Source of the DNA: an uncultured Oscillospiraceae bacterium
Lineage (GTDB): Bacteria; Bacillota; Clostridia; Oscillospirales; Oscillospiraceae
DNA: 58,663 bases
Assembly: GCA_947626495.1 (NCBI GenBank)
Contig: CANQSJ010000015.1
Location: 1 to 58,663 of the forward strand
Reading direction: 5' to 3'
Each line of letters starts with the position of its first letter. Position 1 is the stretch's first letter. The position numbers and the translations under genes are program-made. Positions 10,407 to 19,169 of the stretch are shown here, piece by piece. Under the pieces are notes generated by a model, which worked only from the letters and a program-made list of their open reading frames with translations, did no database searches and was not told where the DNA came from.

Positions 10407-12068
10407 ATGGACGAGAACGCGAAAAACTTTATTCTTGACTTCGTGACAGAGGACATCGGCCCGGGAGGGCGTTTCGAGGGCCAGCAGGTGCACACCCGTT
10501 TCCCGCCGGAGCCCAACGGCTACCTGCACATCGGCCACTGCAAGGCCCTGTGCATCGACTTCGGCACGGCGGAGCGCTTCGGCGGCATCACCAACCTGCG
10601 CATGGACGACACCAACCCCGCCAAGGAGGACACCGAGTACGTGGACGCCATCCAGGAGGACATCCACTGGCTGGGGTTCGACTGGGGCGACCGGTTCTTC
10701 TACGGCAGCGACTACTTTGAAAAGACCTACGAGCTGGCGGAGGGCCTGATAAAGAAGGGCCTGGCCTACGTGTGCGAGCTGACCCCGGAGCAGTTCCGGG
10801 AGTATCGCGGCGACGTGGGCACCCCCGCCCGCAGCCCCTGGCGGGACCGGCCCATCGAGGAGAGCCTGGACCTGTTCCACCGGATGCGGGACGGGGAGTT
10901 TCCCGAGGGCAAGTACACCCTGCGGGCCAAGATCGACCTGGCCTCCGGCAACTTCAACATGCGCGACCCGGTGCTCTACCGCATCCGGTACATCGAGCAC
11001 CACCGCCAGGGCACAAAGTGGTGCGTATTCCCCATGTACGACTTTGCCCATCCCATCCAGGACGCCCTGGAGGGCATCACCCACAGCCTGTGCTCCCTGG
11101 AGTATGAGGACCACCGGCCGCTGTACGACTGGGTCATCAACAACGTGGACGTGCCCAGCAAGCCCCGGCAGATCGAGTTTTCCCGTCTGGGCATCAACTA
11201 CACCGTCATGAGCAAGCGCAAGCTCAGAAAGCTGGTGGAGGAGCACTACGTCTCCGGCTGGGACGACCCCCGCATGCCCACCCTGTGCGGCCTGCGCCGG
11301 CGGGGCTACACCCCCACCTCCATCCGTACCTTCATCAGCCGCATCGGCGTGAGCAAGGTCACCAGCACGGTGGAGTACTCCTTCCTGGAGCACTGCCTGC
11401 GGGAGGAGCTGAACCAGTCCGCCCCCCGGCGGATGGCGGTGCTGCGGCCCGTGAAGCTCATCATCACCAACTACCCCGAGGGCCAGACCGAGACCTTCCA
11501 GATCGAGAACAACAACCTGAACGAGTCCGCCGGCACCCGGCCGGTGAGCTTTTCCCGGGAGCTGTGGATCGAATCCGAGGACTTTCTGCCTGCGCCGGTG
11601 CCCAAGTATAAGCGGCTGTACCCCGACGGGCCGGAGTGCCGGCTCAAGGGCGCGTACCTCATCAAATGCACCGGCTACGAGACCGACGCGGACGGCAACG
11701 TCACCGTCTTTGCCGAATATGACCCGGATTCCCGGGGCGGCGACCCCGCCGACGGCCGGAAGGTCAAGGGCGGCACCATCCACTGGGTGAACGCCGCCGA
11801 CTCGGTGGACGCGGAGGTGCGGCTGTACGACAACCTCTTCGCCGACCCGGAGCCGGACGCGGCGGAGAACTTCCTGGACTGCCTGTCCGACCACTCCCTG
11901 GAGGTGCTCACCGGCTGCAAGGCGGAGCGGGCGCTGGAGGATGCCAAAGCCCCCGAGACCTTCCAGTTTTTGCGCACCGGCTACTTTGCCGTGGACAACA
12001 AGGACTCCGCCCCCGGCCATCTGGTGTTCAACCGCTCCGTGGCCCTGAAGGACAGCTTCAAGCCCTGA
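10407..12068 (+). CDS. glnS: Glutamine--tRNA ligase
   Basis: Charges tRNA-Gln with glutamine. Class I synthetase, 553 residues, the usual length. The HIGH box is in PNGYLHIGHCKALC (about 42-45) and the KMSKS-type loop is VMSKRKLRKL (about 268). FPPEPNGYLHIG, DDTNPAKED and a C-terminal anticodon-binding beta-barrel region are all present. GTG at 10401 is an alternative start; ATG at 10407 has GAGG at the better distance. Many Bacillota lack GlnRS and use Glu-tRNA amidation, so this gene marks a lineage that acquired direct charging. Confidence 0.96.
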   Translation: MDENAKNFILDFVTEDIGPGGRFEGQQVHTRFPPEPNGYLHIGHCKALCIDFGTAERFGGITNLRMDDTNPAKEDTEYVDAIQEDIHWLGFDWGDRFFYGSDYFEKTYELAEGLIKKGLAYVCELTPEQFREYRGDVGTPARSPWRDRPIEESLDLFHRMRDGEFPEGKYTLRAKIDLASGNFNMRDPVLYRIRYIEHHRQGTKWCVFPMYDFAHPIQDALEGITHSLCSLEYEDHRPLYDWVINNVDVPSKPRQIEFSRLGINYTVMSKRKLRKLVEEHYVSGWDDPRMPTLCGLRRRGYTPTSIRTFISRIGVSKVTSTVEYSFLEHCLREELNQSAPRRMAVLRPVKLIITNYPEGQTETFQIENNNLNESAGTRPVSFSRELWIESEDFLPAPVPKYKRLYPDGPECRLKGAYLIKCTGYETDADGNVTVFAEYDPDSRGGDPADGRKVKGGTIHWVNAADSVDAEVRLYDNLFADPEPDAAENFLDCLSDHSLEVLTGCKAERALEDAKAPETFQFLRTGYFAVDNKDSAPGHLVFNRSVALKDSFKP

Positions 12069-12112
12069 GAAACCGTCTGCCCGCGCCGTTTTGGCGGCGG
12101 GAAACCGGATAC

Positions 12113-12151
12113 AATCGCTCTGTTGAAACCCCGTCAGCAGAGCGATTTTTA
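12113..12151 (+). terminator. Intrinsic terminator after glnS
   Basis: Ten-base stem AATCGCTCTG / CAGAGCGATT with a 15-base loop, followed by TTTT. Confidence 0.75.
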
Positions 12152-12176
12152 ATTCCACGGGAAAGGAGACGGAAAA

Positions 12177-12959
12177 ATGACGGCATTTGAAACCACCTTT
12201 GACAGCGCCGCTTTGGATTACGACAAAAGCCGTCCCGCATACCCGGCAGATATCTACGAGGATATACGGCGCTATAAACCGATCCCCCCCGGCAGCAGCG
12301 TGCTGGAGATCGGAGTGGGGACGGGAAAGGCATCCCGGCCCATCTTGGATACCCGCTGCCATTGGACCGGGCTCGAGCCGGGAGAGCGGCTGGCGGCGCT
12401 GGCGCGATGTCGGTATCAGGCTTATGAAAGCTTCTCCTTGCTGAACCGGACCTTCCAGGATTTCCACGGCGACGACGGATCGTTTGACCTCATTTACGCG
12501 GCAACGGCCTTTCACTGGATCCCGGAGGATTACGGGTACCGGCGGGTCTTTGACCTGCTGAAACCCGGCGGCGCGTTCGCCCGCTTTGCCTACCATGCCG
12601 GCCCTGATCGGGGACGCGGGGCATTGGAGGCGGAAATACGGGCGCTCTACCGCAAATATATGGGCACGGAGAGCCCTCCCGCCGCCTTTGGCGAGGAGGA
12701 CGCGCGCAAGTTGGCCGAAAAAGCGCTGGCATACGGTTTTGTCGACATCCGGCATTCGCTCTATCACCGGACAAAAGATTTTACGGCGGATGCATATATG
12801 GCGCTGCTGCGGACATACCCCGACCATAGAAAAATGGAGCCGTCGGACAGAAGAGCGCTCTTTGACGGCATCCACTGTGCGATACGCCGTCACGGCGGGA
12901 TCATGACCGTGTACTATACAATGGATCTGGAGCTGGCGCGAAAGCCGTCTGTCGGTTGA
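12177..12959 (+). CDS. Class I SAM-dependent methyltransferase
   Basis: Predicted 260-residue cytosolic methyltransferase; the substrate is unknown. The SAM-binding motif I is VLEIGVGTGKASRPI (about residues 41-55), the acidic motif II is WTGLEPGERL, and a later LIYAATAFHWIPED matches the small-molecule type (Methyltransf_11/25). ATG at 12177 follows AAAGGAGACGG. Codon choice is slightly less GC-biased than in its neighbours and it lies alone between two terminators, so recent transfer is possible. Confidence 0.88.
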   Translation: MTAFETTFDSAALDYDKSRPAYPADIYEDIRRYKPIPPGSSVLEIGVGTGKASRPILDTRCHWTGLEPGERLAALARCRYQAYESFSLLNRTFQDFHGDDGSFDLIYAATAFHWIPEDYGYRRVFDLLKPGGAFARFAYHAGPDRGRGALEAEIRALYRKYMGTESPPAAFGEEDARKLAEKALAYGFVDIRHSLYHRTKDFTADAYMALLRTYPDHRKMEPSDRRALFDGIHCAIRRHGGIMTVYYTMDLELARKPSVG

Positions 12960-13020
12960 CAGAGAGAAGATCCGTCGCCTTTCTCCATGGCCTCCTTATC
13001 CCCCCGGCGAAAGCGCAGGC

Positions 13021-13052
13021 GGCGCAGCCAAAAGGCTGCGCCGCCGTTTTCT
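13021..13052 (+). terminator. Intrinsic terminator after methyltransferase
   Basis: GGCGCAGCC, AAAA loop, GGCTGCGCC, then GCCGTTTTCTTTT. It lies between two convergent genes; the T-rich tail is on the plus-strand side only. Confidence 0.7.
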
Positions 13053-13062
13053 TTTGTCCGCC

Positions 13063-13668
13063 TCAGGCGCCAAATATGGCCCCCACGGCCGCCGTCAGGC
13101 CCCGGACCATGTCCGCCAGGGGCATGCTGGGCTGCCCCGGCTTGTCCCCGGTCTGCTCCGGGACGAAGGGCACATGCATAAAGCCGGCCCACACGCCGGG
13201 ATACCGCTCCGCCAGCAGGTGCAGCACGGCATACATCAAGTGGTTGCACACGAAGGTGCCCGCGGTGTTGGACACCTCCGCCGCCACGCCGGCTGCGCGG
13301 ATGGCCTCCGCCATGGCCTTCACCGGCAGCGTGGCGAAATAGGCCGCCGGCCCTCCGGGGACCGCGGGCCGGTCCACGGGCTGCTCCCCGGCATTGTCCG
13401 GTATGCGGGCGTCATCCACGTTGACGGCCACCCGCTCCGGGGTGATCGCCGCCCGGCCGCCCGCCTGGCCCAGACACAGCACCGCGTCCGGCGCCTCCCG
13501 CTCAATGGCCTCCGCCACCGGAGCCAGACACCCGGCGAAGGTCACCGGCACCGCCAGCTTCACGATCTCAACGTCCCCCACCCGGTCCGGCATCCGGCCC
13601 ATGGCCTCCTCAGCCGGGTTCACAGCCTCGCCCCCGAAGGGCTCAAAGGCCGTCAGCAGCAGCTTCAT
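13063..13668 (-). CDS. pcp: Pyroglutamyl-peptidase I
   Basis: Removes N-terminal pyroglutamate from peptides in the cytosol (peptidase family C15). The start MKLLLTAFEPFGGEAVNPAE is the family signature, and the catalytic set is visible: Glu in ITPERVAVNVDDARIPDN, Cys in SNTAGTFVCNHLMY (about 141) and His in GFMHVPFVPEQ. 201 residues, normal length. ATG at 13668 is preceded by GGAGGCGGCGGG, which decides against the longer frame starting at 13722. Confidence 0.95.
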   Translation of the reverse strand: MKLLLTAFEPFGGEAVNPAEEAMGRMPDRVGDVEIVKLAVPVTFAGCLAPVAEAIEREAPDAVLCLGQAGGRAAITPERVAVNVDDARIPDNAGEQPVDRPAVPGGPAAYFATLPVKAMAEAIRAAGVAAEVSNTAGTFVCNHLMYAVLHLLAERYPGVWAGFMHVPFVPEQTGDKPGQPSMPLADMVRGLTAAVGAIFGA

Positions 13669-13715
13669 CCCGCCGCCTCCTCTCTCGCCGGACAGTATAT
13701 CACGCCGCCCGGCAG

Positions 13716-13744
13716 TTGACAAGCGCCGCCGGGACGGGTAATAT
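13716..13744 (+). promoter_or_regulatory. Promoter of HAD phosphatase gene (leaderless)
   Basis: TTGACA (13716-13721), 17 bases, TAATAT (13739-13744). The ATG of the gene begins at 13751, just where transcription should start, so the mRNA is predicted to have no 5' leader. Confidence 0.8.
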
Positions 13745-13750
13745 GGCGGT

Positions 13751-14296
13751 ATGAACGTCTACGATTTTGACAAGACCATCTACCCCGTGGACAGCACCGC
13801 CCAGTTCTATCTCTGGTGCCTGGGCCGCTATCCCGGGACCTGGCTCACCCTGCCCTGCACGGCGTGGGCCTTTTTCTGCCTGGGGCTGAAACTTAAGCCC
13901 AAGACCGCCTGCAAGCAGATCTTTTACCGCTTTCTGCGCCATGTGCCGGCGGATGCGCCGGAGAGGTTCTGGCAGACCCACATCGGGGCCGTCCGCCCCT
14001 GGTATCTGGCCCAGAAGCGGCCGGACGATCTGGTCATCTCCGCGTCGCCGGAATTTCTGCTGGCCCCCGTAGCCCGCTCCCTGGGCTTTGCGCTGATGGC
14101 CTCCCCCGTGGATCAGGCCACCGGCCGCTACCGCGGAGAGAATTGCCACGGCGCGGAAAAGGTCCGCCGCTTCCGGGAGAAGTACCCCGACGGGGCGGTG
14201 GAGGGCTTCTGGTCCGACTCCCGCTCCGACGCACCCATGGCCGCCCTGGCGGAGCATTCCTGGCTGGTCACAAGGGATGGTATCCTCCCCTGGTGA
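13751..14296 (+). CDS. HAD-IB family phosphatase
   Basis: 181-residue HAD-superfamily hydrolase of the subfamily IB (phosphoserine-phosphatase-like) type. Motif I is YDFDKT at residues 4-9 with the nucleophile Asp5, motif II is the Ser of VISASPEF (about 98), and motif III/IV is the WSDSRSDAPM acidic pair. An aromatic, helical cap (residues 15-60) could touch the membrane. Substrate unknown. Motif I is so close to the N-terminus that the ATG at 13751 must be the start; no ribosome site precedes it. Confidence 0.85.
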   Translation: MNVYDFDKTIYPVDSTAQFYLWCLGRYPGTWLTLPCTAWAFFCLGLKLKPKTACKQIFYRFLRHVPADAPERFWQTHIGAVRPWYLAQKRPDDLVISASPEFLLAPVARSLGFALMASPVDQATGRYRGENCHGAEKVRRFREKYPDGAVEGFWSDSRSDAPMAALAEHSWLVTRDGILPW

Positions 14297-14403
14297 CGGC
14301 CCGTTTCCCAATTCCAGATGTTGGGATTTACATAACGCTTTTCCCTTGTGGAAGTTGGTCAAAATAACTGTAAAAACCGGAGAAACATGTAAGAATATGA
14401 CAA

Positions 14404-14433
14404 TTGAAAACCGCCTGGAAAACGTAGTAGAAT
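14404..14433 (+). promoter_or_regulatory. Promoter of the xpt/nucleoside transporter unit
   Basis: TTGAAA (14404-14409), 18 bases, TAGAAT (14428-14433). A small hairpin GGGGA/TTCCC follows in the leader and GGAGG precedes the ATG. I searched the 180-base gap for a purine riboswitch core and saw none. Confidence 0.7.
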
Positions 14434-14478
14434 GAGTTATCAAGGGGAGCGTTCCCCAAGCTTCGGAGGTTCATTGCC

Positions 14479-15063
14479 ATGAGACTGTTGGAGCAGCGCA
14501 TCCTGCGTGACGGGAAGGTCCGCGAGGGCGGCGTTCTGAAGGTCGACGGGTTCCTGAACCACCAGATGGACGTGGAGCTTTTCTCCCTGCTGGCCAAGCA
14601 GTGGCACGAGGCGTTCAAAAACGACAACGTAAACAAAATCCTTACCATCGAGGCATCCGGCATTGGGCTGGCGTGTATCGCCGCCCAGGAGTTCGGGTGC
14701 CCTGTTTTATTCGCTAAAAAGACAAAGACAAAGAACATCGACGGCTCGGTCTATACCACACGGGTGGAGAGCTTCACCCACGGCAACATCTACGATGTGA
14801 TCGTGGCGAAGGAGTATCTGCTCCCCACGGACCGGGTCCTTCTTATCGACGATTTTCTGGCCAACGGCGCCGCCCTGGAGGGGCTGTGCGATCTGGTGCG
14901 CCAGGCCGGCGCCACCCTGGTGGGCGCGGGCATCGCCGTGGAGAAGTGCTTCCAGCCCGGCGGAGCGCGGCTGCGGGCCGAGGGCCTGCGGATCGAATCC
15001 CTGGCGCGGATCCAGTCCATGTCCGACGACGGCTTGGTCTTCGTGCCCGGGGACGAGCCCTGA
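14479..15063 (+). CDS. xpt: Xanthine phosphoribosyltransferase
   Basis: Converts xanthine plus PRPP to XMP for purine salvage. 194 residues; MRLLEQRILRDGKVREGGVL and DGFLNHQMD are classical Xpt sequence. The PRPP loop is VLLIDDFLANGAAL (about residues 120-133), and SGIGLACIAA and FAKKTKTKN complete the family pattern. It is followed after 62 bases, without a terminator, by the BMP lipoprotein and ABC genes, which suggests the transporter brings in purine nucleosides or bases. Confidence 0.96.
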   Translation: MRLLEQRILRDGKVREGGVLKVDGFLNHQMDVELFSLLAKQWHEAFKNDNVNKILTIEASGIGLACIAAQEFGCPVLFAKKTKTKNIDGSVYTTRVESFTHGNIYDVIVAKEYLLPTDRVLLIDDFLANGAALEGLCDLVRQAGATLVGAGIAVEKCFQPGGARLRAEGLRIESLARIQSMSDDGLVFVPGDEP

Positions 15064-15125
15064 TCCGGCGCATTCCATTTGATTGACCATAGAAAAACAA
15101 GAAAAAACAATTTAGGAGGATGACA

Positions 15126-16427
15126 ATGAAAAAGCTTCTCGCTCTGCTCCTGGCCCTTGTGATGGTCCTGGCACTGGCCGCCTGCGGCGGCTCCGGCTCT
15201 GAGCCCGCCGGTGACGCGGACCAGACCGTGATGGAAATGCCCTCCACCCCCGAGCCCCGTGATCTGGAGCCCATCGCCCCCGCGGATCTGAAGATCGGCA
15301 TGGTCTGCATCGGCGACGACAACTCCGGCTACGATGTGGCCCACCTGACCGGCCTGCGCAGCGCCTGCGAGACTCTGGGCGTGCCCGCCGAGAACATCAT
15401 CTATAAGTACAACACCCCCGAGACCGAGATGGCCTACGACGCCTGCGTGGACTGCGCCGAGCAGGGCTGCCAGGTGATCTTCACTGACTCCTACGGCCAC
15501 CAGGAGCACACCCTCCGGGCCGCCCAGGAGTACCCCGACGTGACCTTCTTCGCCATGACCGGCGACCAGGGTCTGCTGGAGGGTCTGCCCAATCTGAAGA
15601 ACGCCTTCAACCACACCTTTGAGTCCCGCTACGTCTCCGGCGTGGTGGCCGGCATGAAGCTGGCGGAGATGATCGCCAACGGCGAGCTCACCGACGCCAA
15701 CTACGACGAGGACGGCAACGCCAAGATCGGCTACGTGGGCGCTTACCCCTACGCCGAGGTGGTCTCCGGCTACACCGCCTTCTATCTGGGCGTCCGCTCC
15801 ATCGTGGAGAACGTGGTCATGGACGTGCAGTACACCAACTCCTGGTTCGACCAGACCGGCGAGGGCAGCGCCGCCGACGCGCTGATGAGCCGGGGCTGCT
15901 GCATCATCAGCCAGCACGCCGACTCCACCGGCGCCCCCTCCGCCGTCCAGGCGGCCCATGAGGCCGGCTCCAACGTCTACTGCGTGGGCTACAACATCGA
16001 CATGCGCTCCGTGGCTCCCGACGCCGCCCTGACCTCCGCCGCCAACGACTGGAGCGTGTATTACACCTTCGCCCTTCAGTCCCTCATCAACGGCGAGGAT
16101 GTGAACGTGGACTGGTCCGCCGGCTATGCCGAGGGCGCCAACAAGATCTTCCCCCTGAACGAGGACATCGTGGCCGAGGGCACCGCTGAGAAGGTGGCCG
16201 AGGTGGAGGCCGCCATCGCCGACGGCTCCCTGCAGGTGTTCGACTGCTCCACCTTCACCGTGGGCGGCGAGCATCCCACCTCCTTCCTGGCCATCGACCT
16301 GGACGGCGACTTCAACGGCGACGTGGGCGAGGCCATCGTGGACGGCGTGTTCCAGGAGTCCACGCTGCGCTCCGCGCCTTACTTCTCCCTGCGCATCGAC
16401 GGCATCACCGAGCTGAACGCCGGCTGA
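15126..16427 (+). CDS. BMP-family nucleoside-binding lipoprotein
   Basis: Lipid-anchored substrate-binding protein of the BMP/PnrA family, which binds purine nucleosides. The signal peptide MKKLLALLLALVMVLALAAC places the lipobox Cys at residue 20. ADLKIGMVCIGDDNSGYD starts the first Rossmann lobe; NHTFESRYVSGVVAGMKL, IGYVGAYPYAEVVSGYTAF and DWSVYYTFALQSLINGE are family landmarks. 433 residues, somewhat longer than usual. ATG at 15126 lies 6 bases after AGGAGG; an ATG at 15120 overlaps the end of that site. Confidence 0.92.
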   Translation: MKKLLALLLALVMVLALAACGGSGSEPAGDADQTVMEMPSTPEPRDLEPIAPADLKIGMVCIGDDNSGYDVAHLTGLRSACETLGVPAENIIYKYNTPETEMAYDACVDCAEQGCQVIFTDSYGHQEHTLRAAQEYPDVTFFAMTGDQGLLEGLPNLKNAFNHTFESRYVSGVVAGMKLAEMIANGELTDANYDEDGNAKIGYVGAYPYAEVVSGYTAFYLGVRSIVENVVMDVQYTNSWFDQTGEGSAADALMSRGCCIISQHADSTGAPSAVQAAHEAGSNVYCVGYNIDMRSVAPDAALTSAANDWSVYYTFALQSLINGEDVNVDWSAGYAEGANKIFPLNEDIVAEGTAEKVAEVEAAIADGSLQVFDCSTFTVGGEHPTSFLAIDLDGDFNGDVGEAIVDGVFQESTLRSAPYFSLRIDGITELNAG

Positions 16428-16440
16428 TAAGCATCGCGGC

Positions 16441-16474
16441 AAGGCGCTGTCCCAAGGACGGCGCCTTGTTTTTA
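16441..16474 (+). terminator. Intercistronic terminator/attenuator after the BMP lipoprotein
   Basis: Hairpin AAGGCGC ... GCGCCTT with an inner GTCC/GGAC pairing, followed by GTTTTTAGTTTT. It lies inside the transporter operon, so it probably lets only part of the transcripts through and makes the binding protein more abundant than the ATPase and permeases. Confidence 0.7.
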
Positions 16475-16518
16475 GTTTTGCCAATCCCCCACTCCCATTC
16501 CCACGAAAGGAGGCCCCC

Positions 16519-18072
16519 ATGGCAGAAGAATTTGCCGTCCGCATGGTGGACGTCACCAAGTCCTTCGGACACGTTCTCGCCAACAACAAGGTCTATCTGG
16601 AGCTGAAAAAGGGCGAGATCCTGTCCCTGCTGGGCGAGAACGGCAGCGGCAAGACCACCCTGATGAACATGCTAGCCGGGATCTACTTCCCCGACGCGGG
16701 CCAGATCTACATCAACGGCCGGGAGGTGACCATCTCCTCCCCCCACGACGCCTATAAGCTGGGCATCGGCATGGTGCACCAGCACTTCAAGCTGGTGGAC
16801 GTGCTCACCGCGGCGGAGAACATCGCCCTGGGCCTGCCCGGGGGCGTGCTGGTGGACCGGAAGGCCATCGCCAAAAGGATCCGGGAGATCTGCGACCGGT
16901 ACGGCTTCGCCGTGGACCCGGACAAGAAGGTCTACGACATGTCCGTGTCGGAAAAGCAGACCCTGGAGATCGTCAAGACCCTCTACCGGGGCGCGGAGAT
17001 CCTGATCCTGGACGAGCCCACCGCCGTGCTCACCCCCCAGGAGACGGAGAACCTCTTCGCCGTGATGCGCAACATGCGCGCCGACGGCAAGAGCATCATC
17101 ATCATCACCCACAAGCTGGCGGAGGTGCTGGCCATCTCCGACCGGGTGACGGTGCTGCGCAAGGGCGAGTACATCGGCGATATGGACACCGCCAAGGCCG
17201 ACGCCCGGGCCCTCACCGACATGATGGTGGGCCGGACCGTGACGCTGAACATCCAGCGGGACGAGCCGGAAAACGCCCAGCGGCGGCTGGAGATCCGGAA
17301 CCTGACCGTGAAGGACAAGGACGGCGTCACCCGGCTGGATGACATCAATCTGGACGTGTATGCCGGGGAGATTCTGGGCGTGGCCGGCATCTCCGGCTGC
17401 GGCCAGAAGGAGCTGCTGGAGACCATCGCCGGTCTGCAGCCGGCGGCCAGCGGCTCCAGCGTGAAATACCGCCCCACCGGGCCGGACGGCCCCGCCGAGG
17501 AGCTGCTGGGCCTGGGACCCCGGGCCGTCAGCGACAGGGGCATCCGCCTGGCCTTCGTGCCGGAGGACCGGCTGGGCATGGGCCTGGTGGGCAGCATGGA
17601 CCTGGCGGGCAACATGATGCTCAAGAGCTACCGCACACAGGGCAAGGGCTTTTTCACCGAGCGGCGCAAGCCCTATGAGCTGGCCAAAGAGGTGGTCCGG
17701 CAGCTGGAGGTGGTGACCCCCAGCATCGAGACGCCTGTGCGCAGACTCTCCGGCGGCAACGTGCAGAAGGTCCTGGTAGGCCGGGAGATCGCCATGCATC
17801 CCTCGGTGCTCATGAGCGCCTACGCGGTCCGGGGACTGGATATCAACACCTCCTACACGATTTACCGGCTCCTCAACGAGCAGAAAAAGGCGGGGGTAGC
17901 CGTGATCTACGTGGGCGAGGATCTGGACGTGCTGCTGCAGCTGTGCGACCGGATCGCGGTGCTGTGCGGCGGAAAGCTCAACGGCGTGCTGGACGGCCGC
18001 ACCGCCACCAAGGAAGAGGTCGGCTATCGGATGACGGCCATGGCCGGCGCCGGAAAGGAGGCGCGCGTATGA
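16519..18072 (+). CDS. Nucleoside-type ABC transporter ATPase (two NBDs)
   Basis: 517-residue tandem ATPase of the YufO/NupO sugar-nucleoside import type. The first domain is complete: Walker A GENGSGKT (39-46), Q-loop in GMVHQHFKL, Walker B ILILDEPTAVLTP (about 160-172) and an H-loop IITHKLAEV; its signature is the altered SVSEKQ. The second domain shows GISGCGQKEL and LSGGNVQKVL; where relatives read AAQPTRGLD it has SAYAVRGLD. Its stop overlaps the first permease's start (ATGA). Confidence 0.93.
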   Translation: MAEEFAVRMVDVTKSFGHVLANNKVYLELKKGEILSLLGENGSGKTTLMNMLAGIYFPDAGQIYINGREVTISSPHDAYKLGIGMVHQHFKLVDVLTAAENIALGLPGGVLVDRKAIAKRIREICDRYGFAVDPDKKVYDMSVSEKQTLEIVKTLYRGAEILILDEPTAVLTPQETENLFAVMRNMRADGKSIIIITHKLAEVLAISDRVTVLRKGEYIGDMDTAKADARALTDMMVGRTVTLNIQRDEPENAQRRLEIRNLTVKDKDGVTRLDDINLDVYAGEILGVAGISGCGQKELLETIAGLQPAASGSSVKYRPTGPDGPAEELLGLGPRAVSDRGIRLAFVPEDRLGMGLVGSMDLAGNMMLKSYRTQGKGFFTERRKPYELAKEVVRQLEVVTPSIETPVRRLSGGNVQKVLVGREIAMHPSVLMSAYAVRGLDINTSYTIYRLLNEQKKAGVAVIYVGEDLDVLLQLCDRIAVLCGGKLNGVLDGRTATKEEVGYRMTAMAGAGKEARV

Positions 18073-19169
18073 ATCACGAATCCCTGCTCCACATCTCCAA
18101 ACGGGAAGGGCTCGTCTGGTGGCAGGCCTGGCTGATACGGCTGGCCAGTCTGCTGCTGGGCATGGTGGTGAGCGCCGCGTTCATCTACACCATCACGAAG
18201 CTGAACCCGGTGCGGGTCTACGCGGCCATGTGGGACGGCGCCTTCGGCACCACCCGCCGGGCCTGGGTCACCACCCGGGACGCCATGATGCTGCTGTGCA
18301 TCGGCGTGGGGCTGGCCCCCGCGTTCATGATGCGCTTCTGGAACATCGGCGCCGAGGGCCAGATCCTCATGGGCGGCTGCGCCACGGCGGCGGTGCTCCT
18401 CTACGCGGGCAACGCCTTCCCCTCCTGGCTGCTGCTCCTGCTGGGGGCGCTGGTGAGCGTCCTGGCCGGGGCCCTCTGGGGTATCGTTCCGGCGTTTTTC
18501 AAGGCCCGCTGGAACACCAACGAGACGCTGTTCACCCTGATGATGAACTACATCGCCATCCAGATCACCTGTTTTCTCGTGGCCAAGTGGGAGAATCCCA
18601 AGGGCTCCAACTCCGTGGGCATCATCAACTCCCGCACCCAGGCGGGCTGGTTCCCCAGCCTGTTCGGCCAGCAGTACGTCATGAACGTGATCCTGGTGCT
18701 CGCCATCGCGGTGCTCATGTTCCTGTATCTGCGCTACACCAAGCAGGGCTATGAGATCTCCGTGGTGGGCGAGAGCGAGAACACCGCCCGCTACGCGGGC
18801 ATCTCCGTCCGGCGGGTGCTCATCCGCACCATGGCCATCTCCGGCGCCGTGTGCGGCTTCTCGGGCTTCATCGCCGTGTCCGGCTCCGGCCACACCATCT
18901 CCGTGGACACCGCCGGCGGCCGGGGCTTCACCGCCATCATCGTGGCCTGGATGGCCAAATTCAACACCTTCGTCATGATCCTGATCGCCCTGCTGCTGGT
19001 GTTCCTGGAAAAGGGCGCCATCCAGATCGCCTCCCAGTTCCAGCTGAACGACTATGCCTCCAACGTGGTGGAGGGCATCATCCTGTTCTTCCTGTTGGGC
19101 AGCGAGTTCTTCATCCAATACGATCTCCGGTTCCGCTCCCACAGCCACAAGAAGGAGGTGCAGGCATGA
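18069..19169 (+). CDS. Nucleoside-type ABC transporter permease 1
   Basis: Membrane permease of the BPD_transp_2 (YufP/NupP) family, 366 residues with about nine hydrophobic segments. Family landmarks include FWNIGAEGQILMGG, the EGQ motif in the coupling region, NETLFTLMMNYIAIQ and YAGISVRRVLIRTMAISGAVCGFSG. It begins inside the ATPase stop and ends overlapping the second permease's start (ATGA), which supports a fixed-ratio complex. Confidence 0.93.
   Translation: MNHESLLHISKREGLVWWQAWLIRLASLLLGMVVSAAFIYTITKLNPVRVYAAMWDGAFGTTRRAWVTTRDAMMLLCIGVGLAPAFMMRFWNIGAEGQILMGGCATAAVLLYAGNAFPSWLLLLLGALVSVLAGALWGIVPAFFKARWNTNETLFTLMMNYIAIQITCFLVAKWENPKGSNSVGIINSRTQAGWFPSLFGQQYVMNVILVLAIAVLMFLYLRYTKQGYEISVVGESENTARYAGISVRRVLIRTMAISGAVCGFSGFIAVSGSGHTISVDTAGGRGFTAIIVAWMAKFNTFVMILIALLLVFLEKGAIQIASQFQLNDYASNVVEGIILFFLLGSEFFIQYDLRFRSHSHKKEVQA

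Noticed and set aside
10383-12893. Long minus-strand open frame opposite glnS
   Set aside because: glnS has clear class I synthetase motifs on the plus strand; the opposite frame is a GC-driven shadow.
14297-14478. Purine riboswitch ahead of xpt
   Set aside because: The conserved junction and loop sequences of the purine aptamer are missing; only a promoter and a short hairpin are seen.
17700-17860. Inactivating mutation in the second ATPase domain of the nucleoside transporter
   Set aside because: SAYAVRGLD instead of AAQPTRGLD is odd, but this domain is naturally degenerate in the family and the frame is intact.
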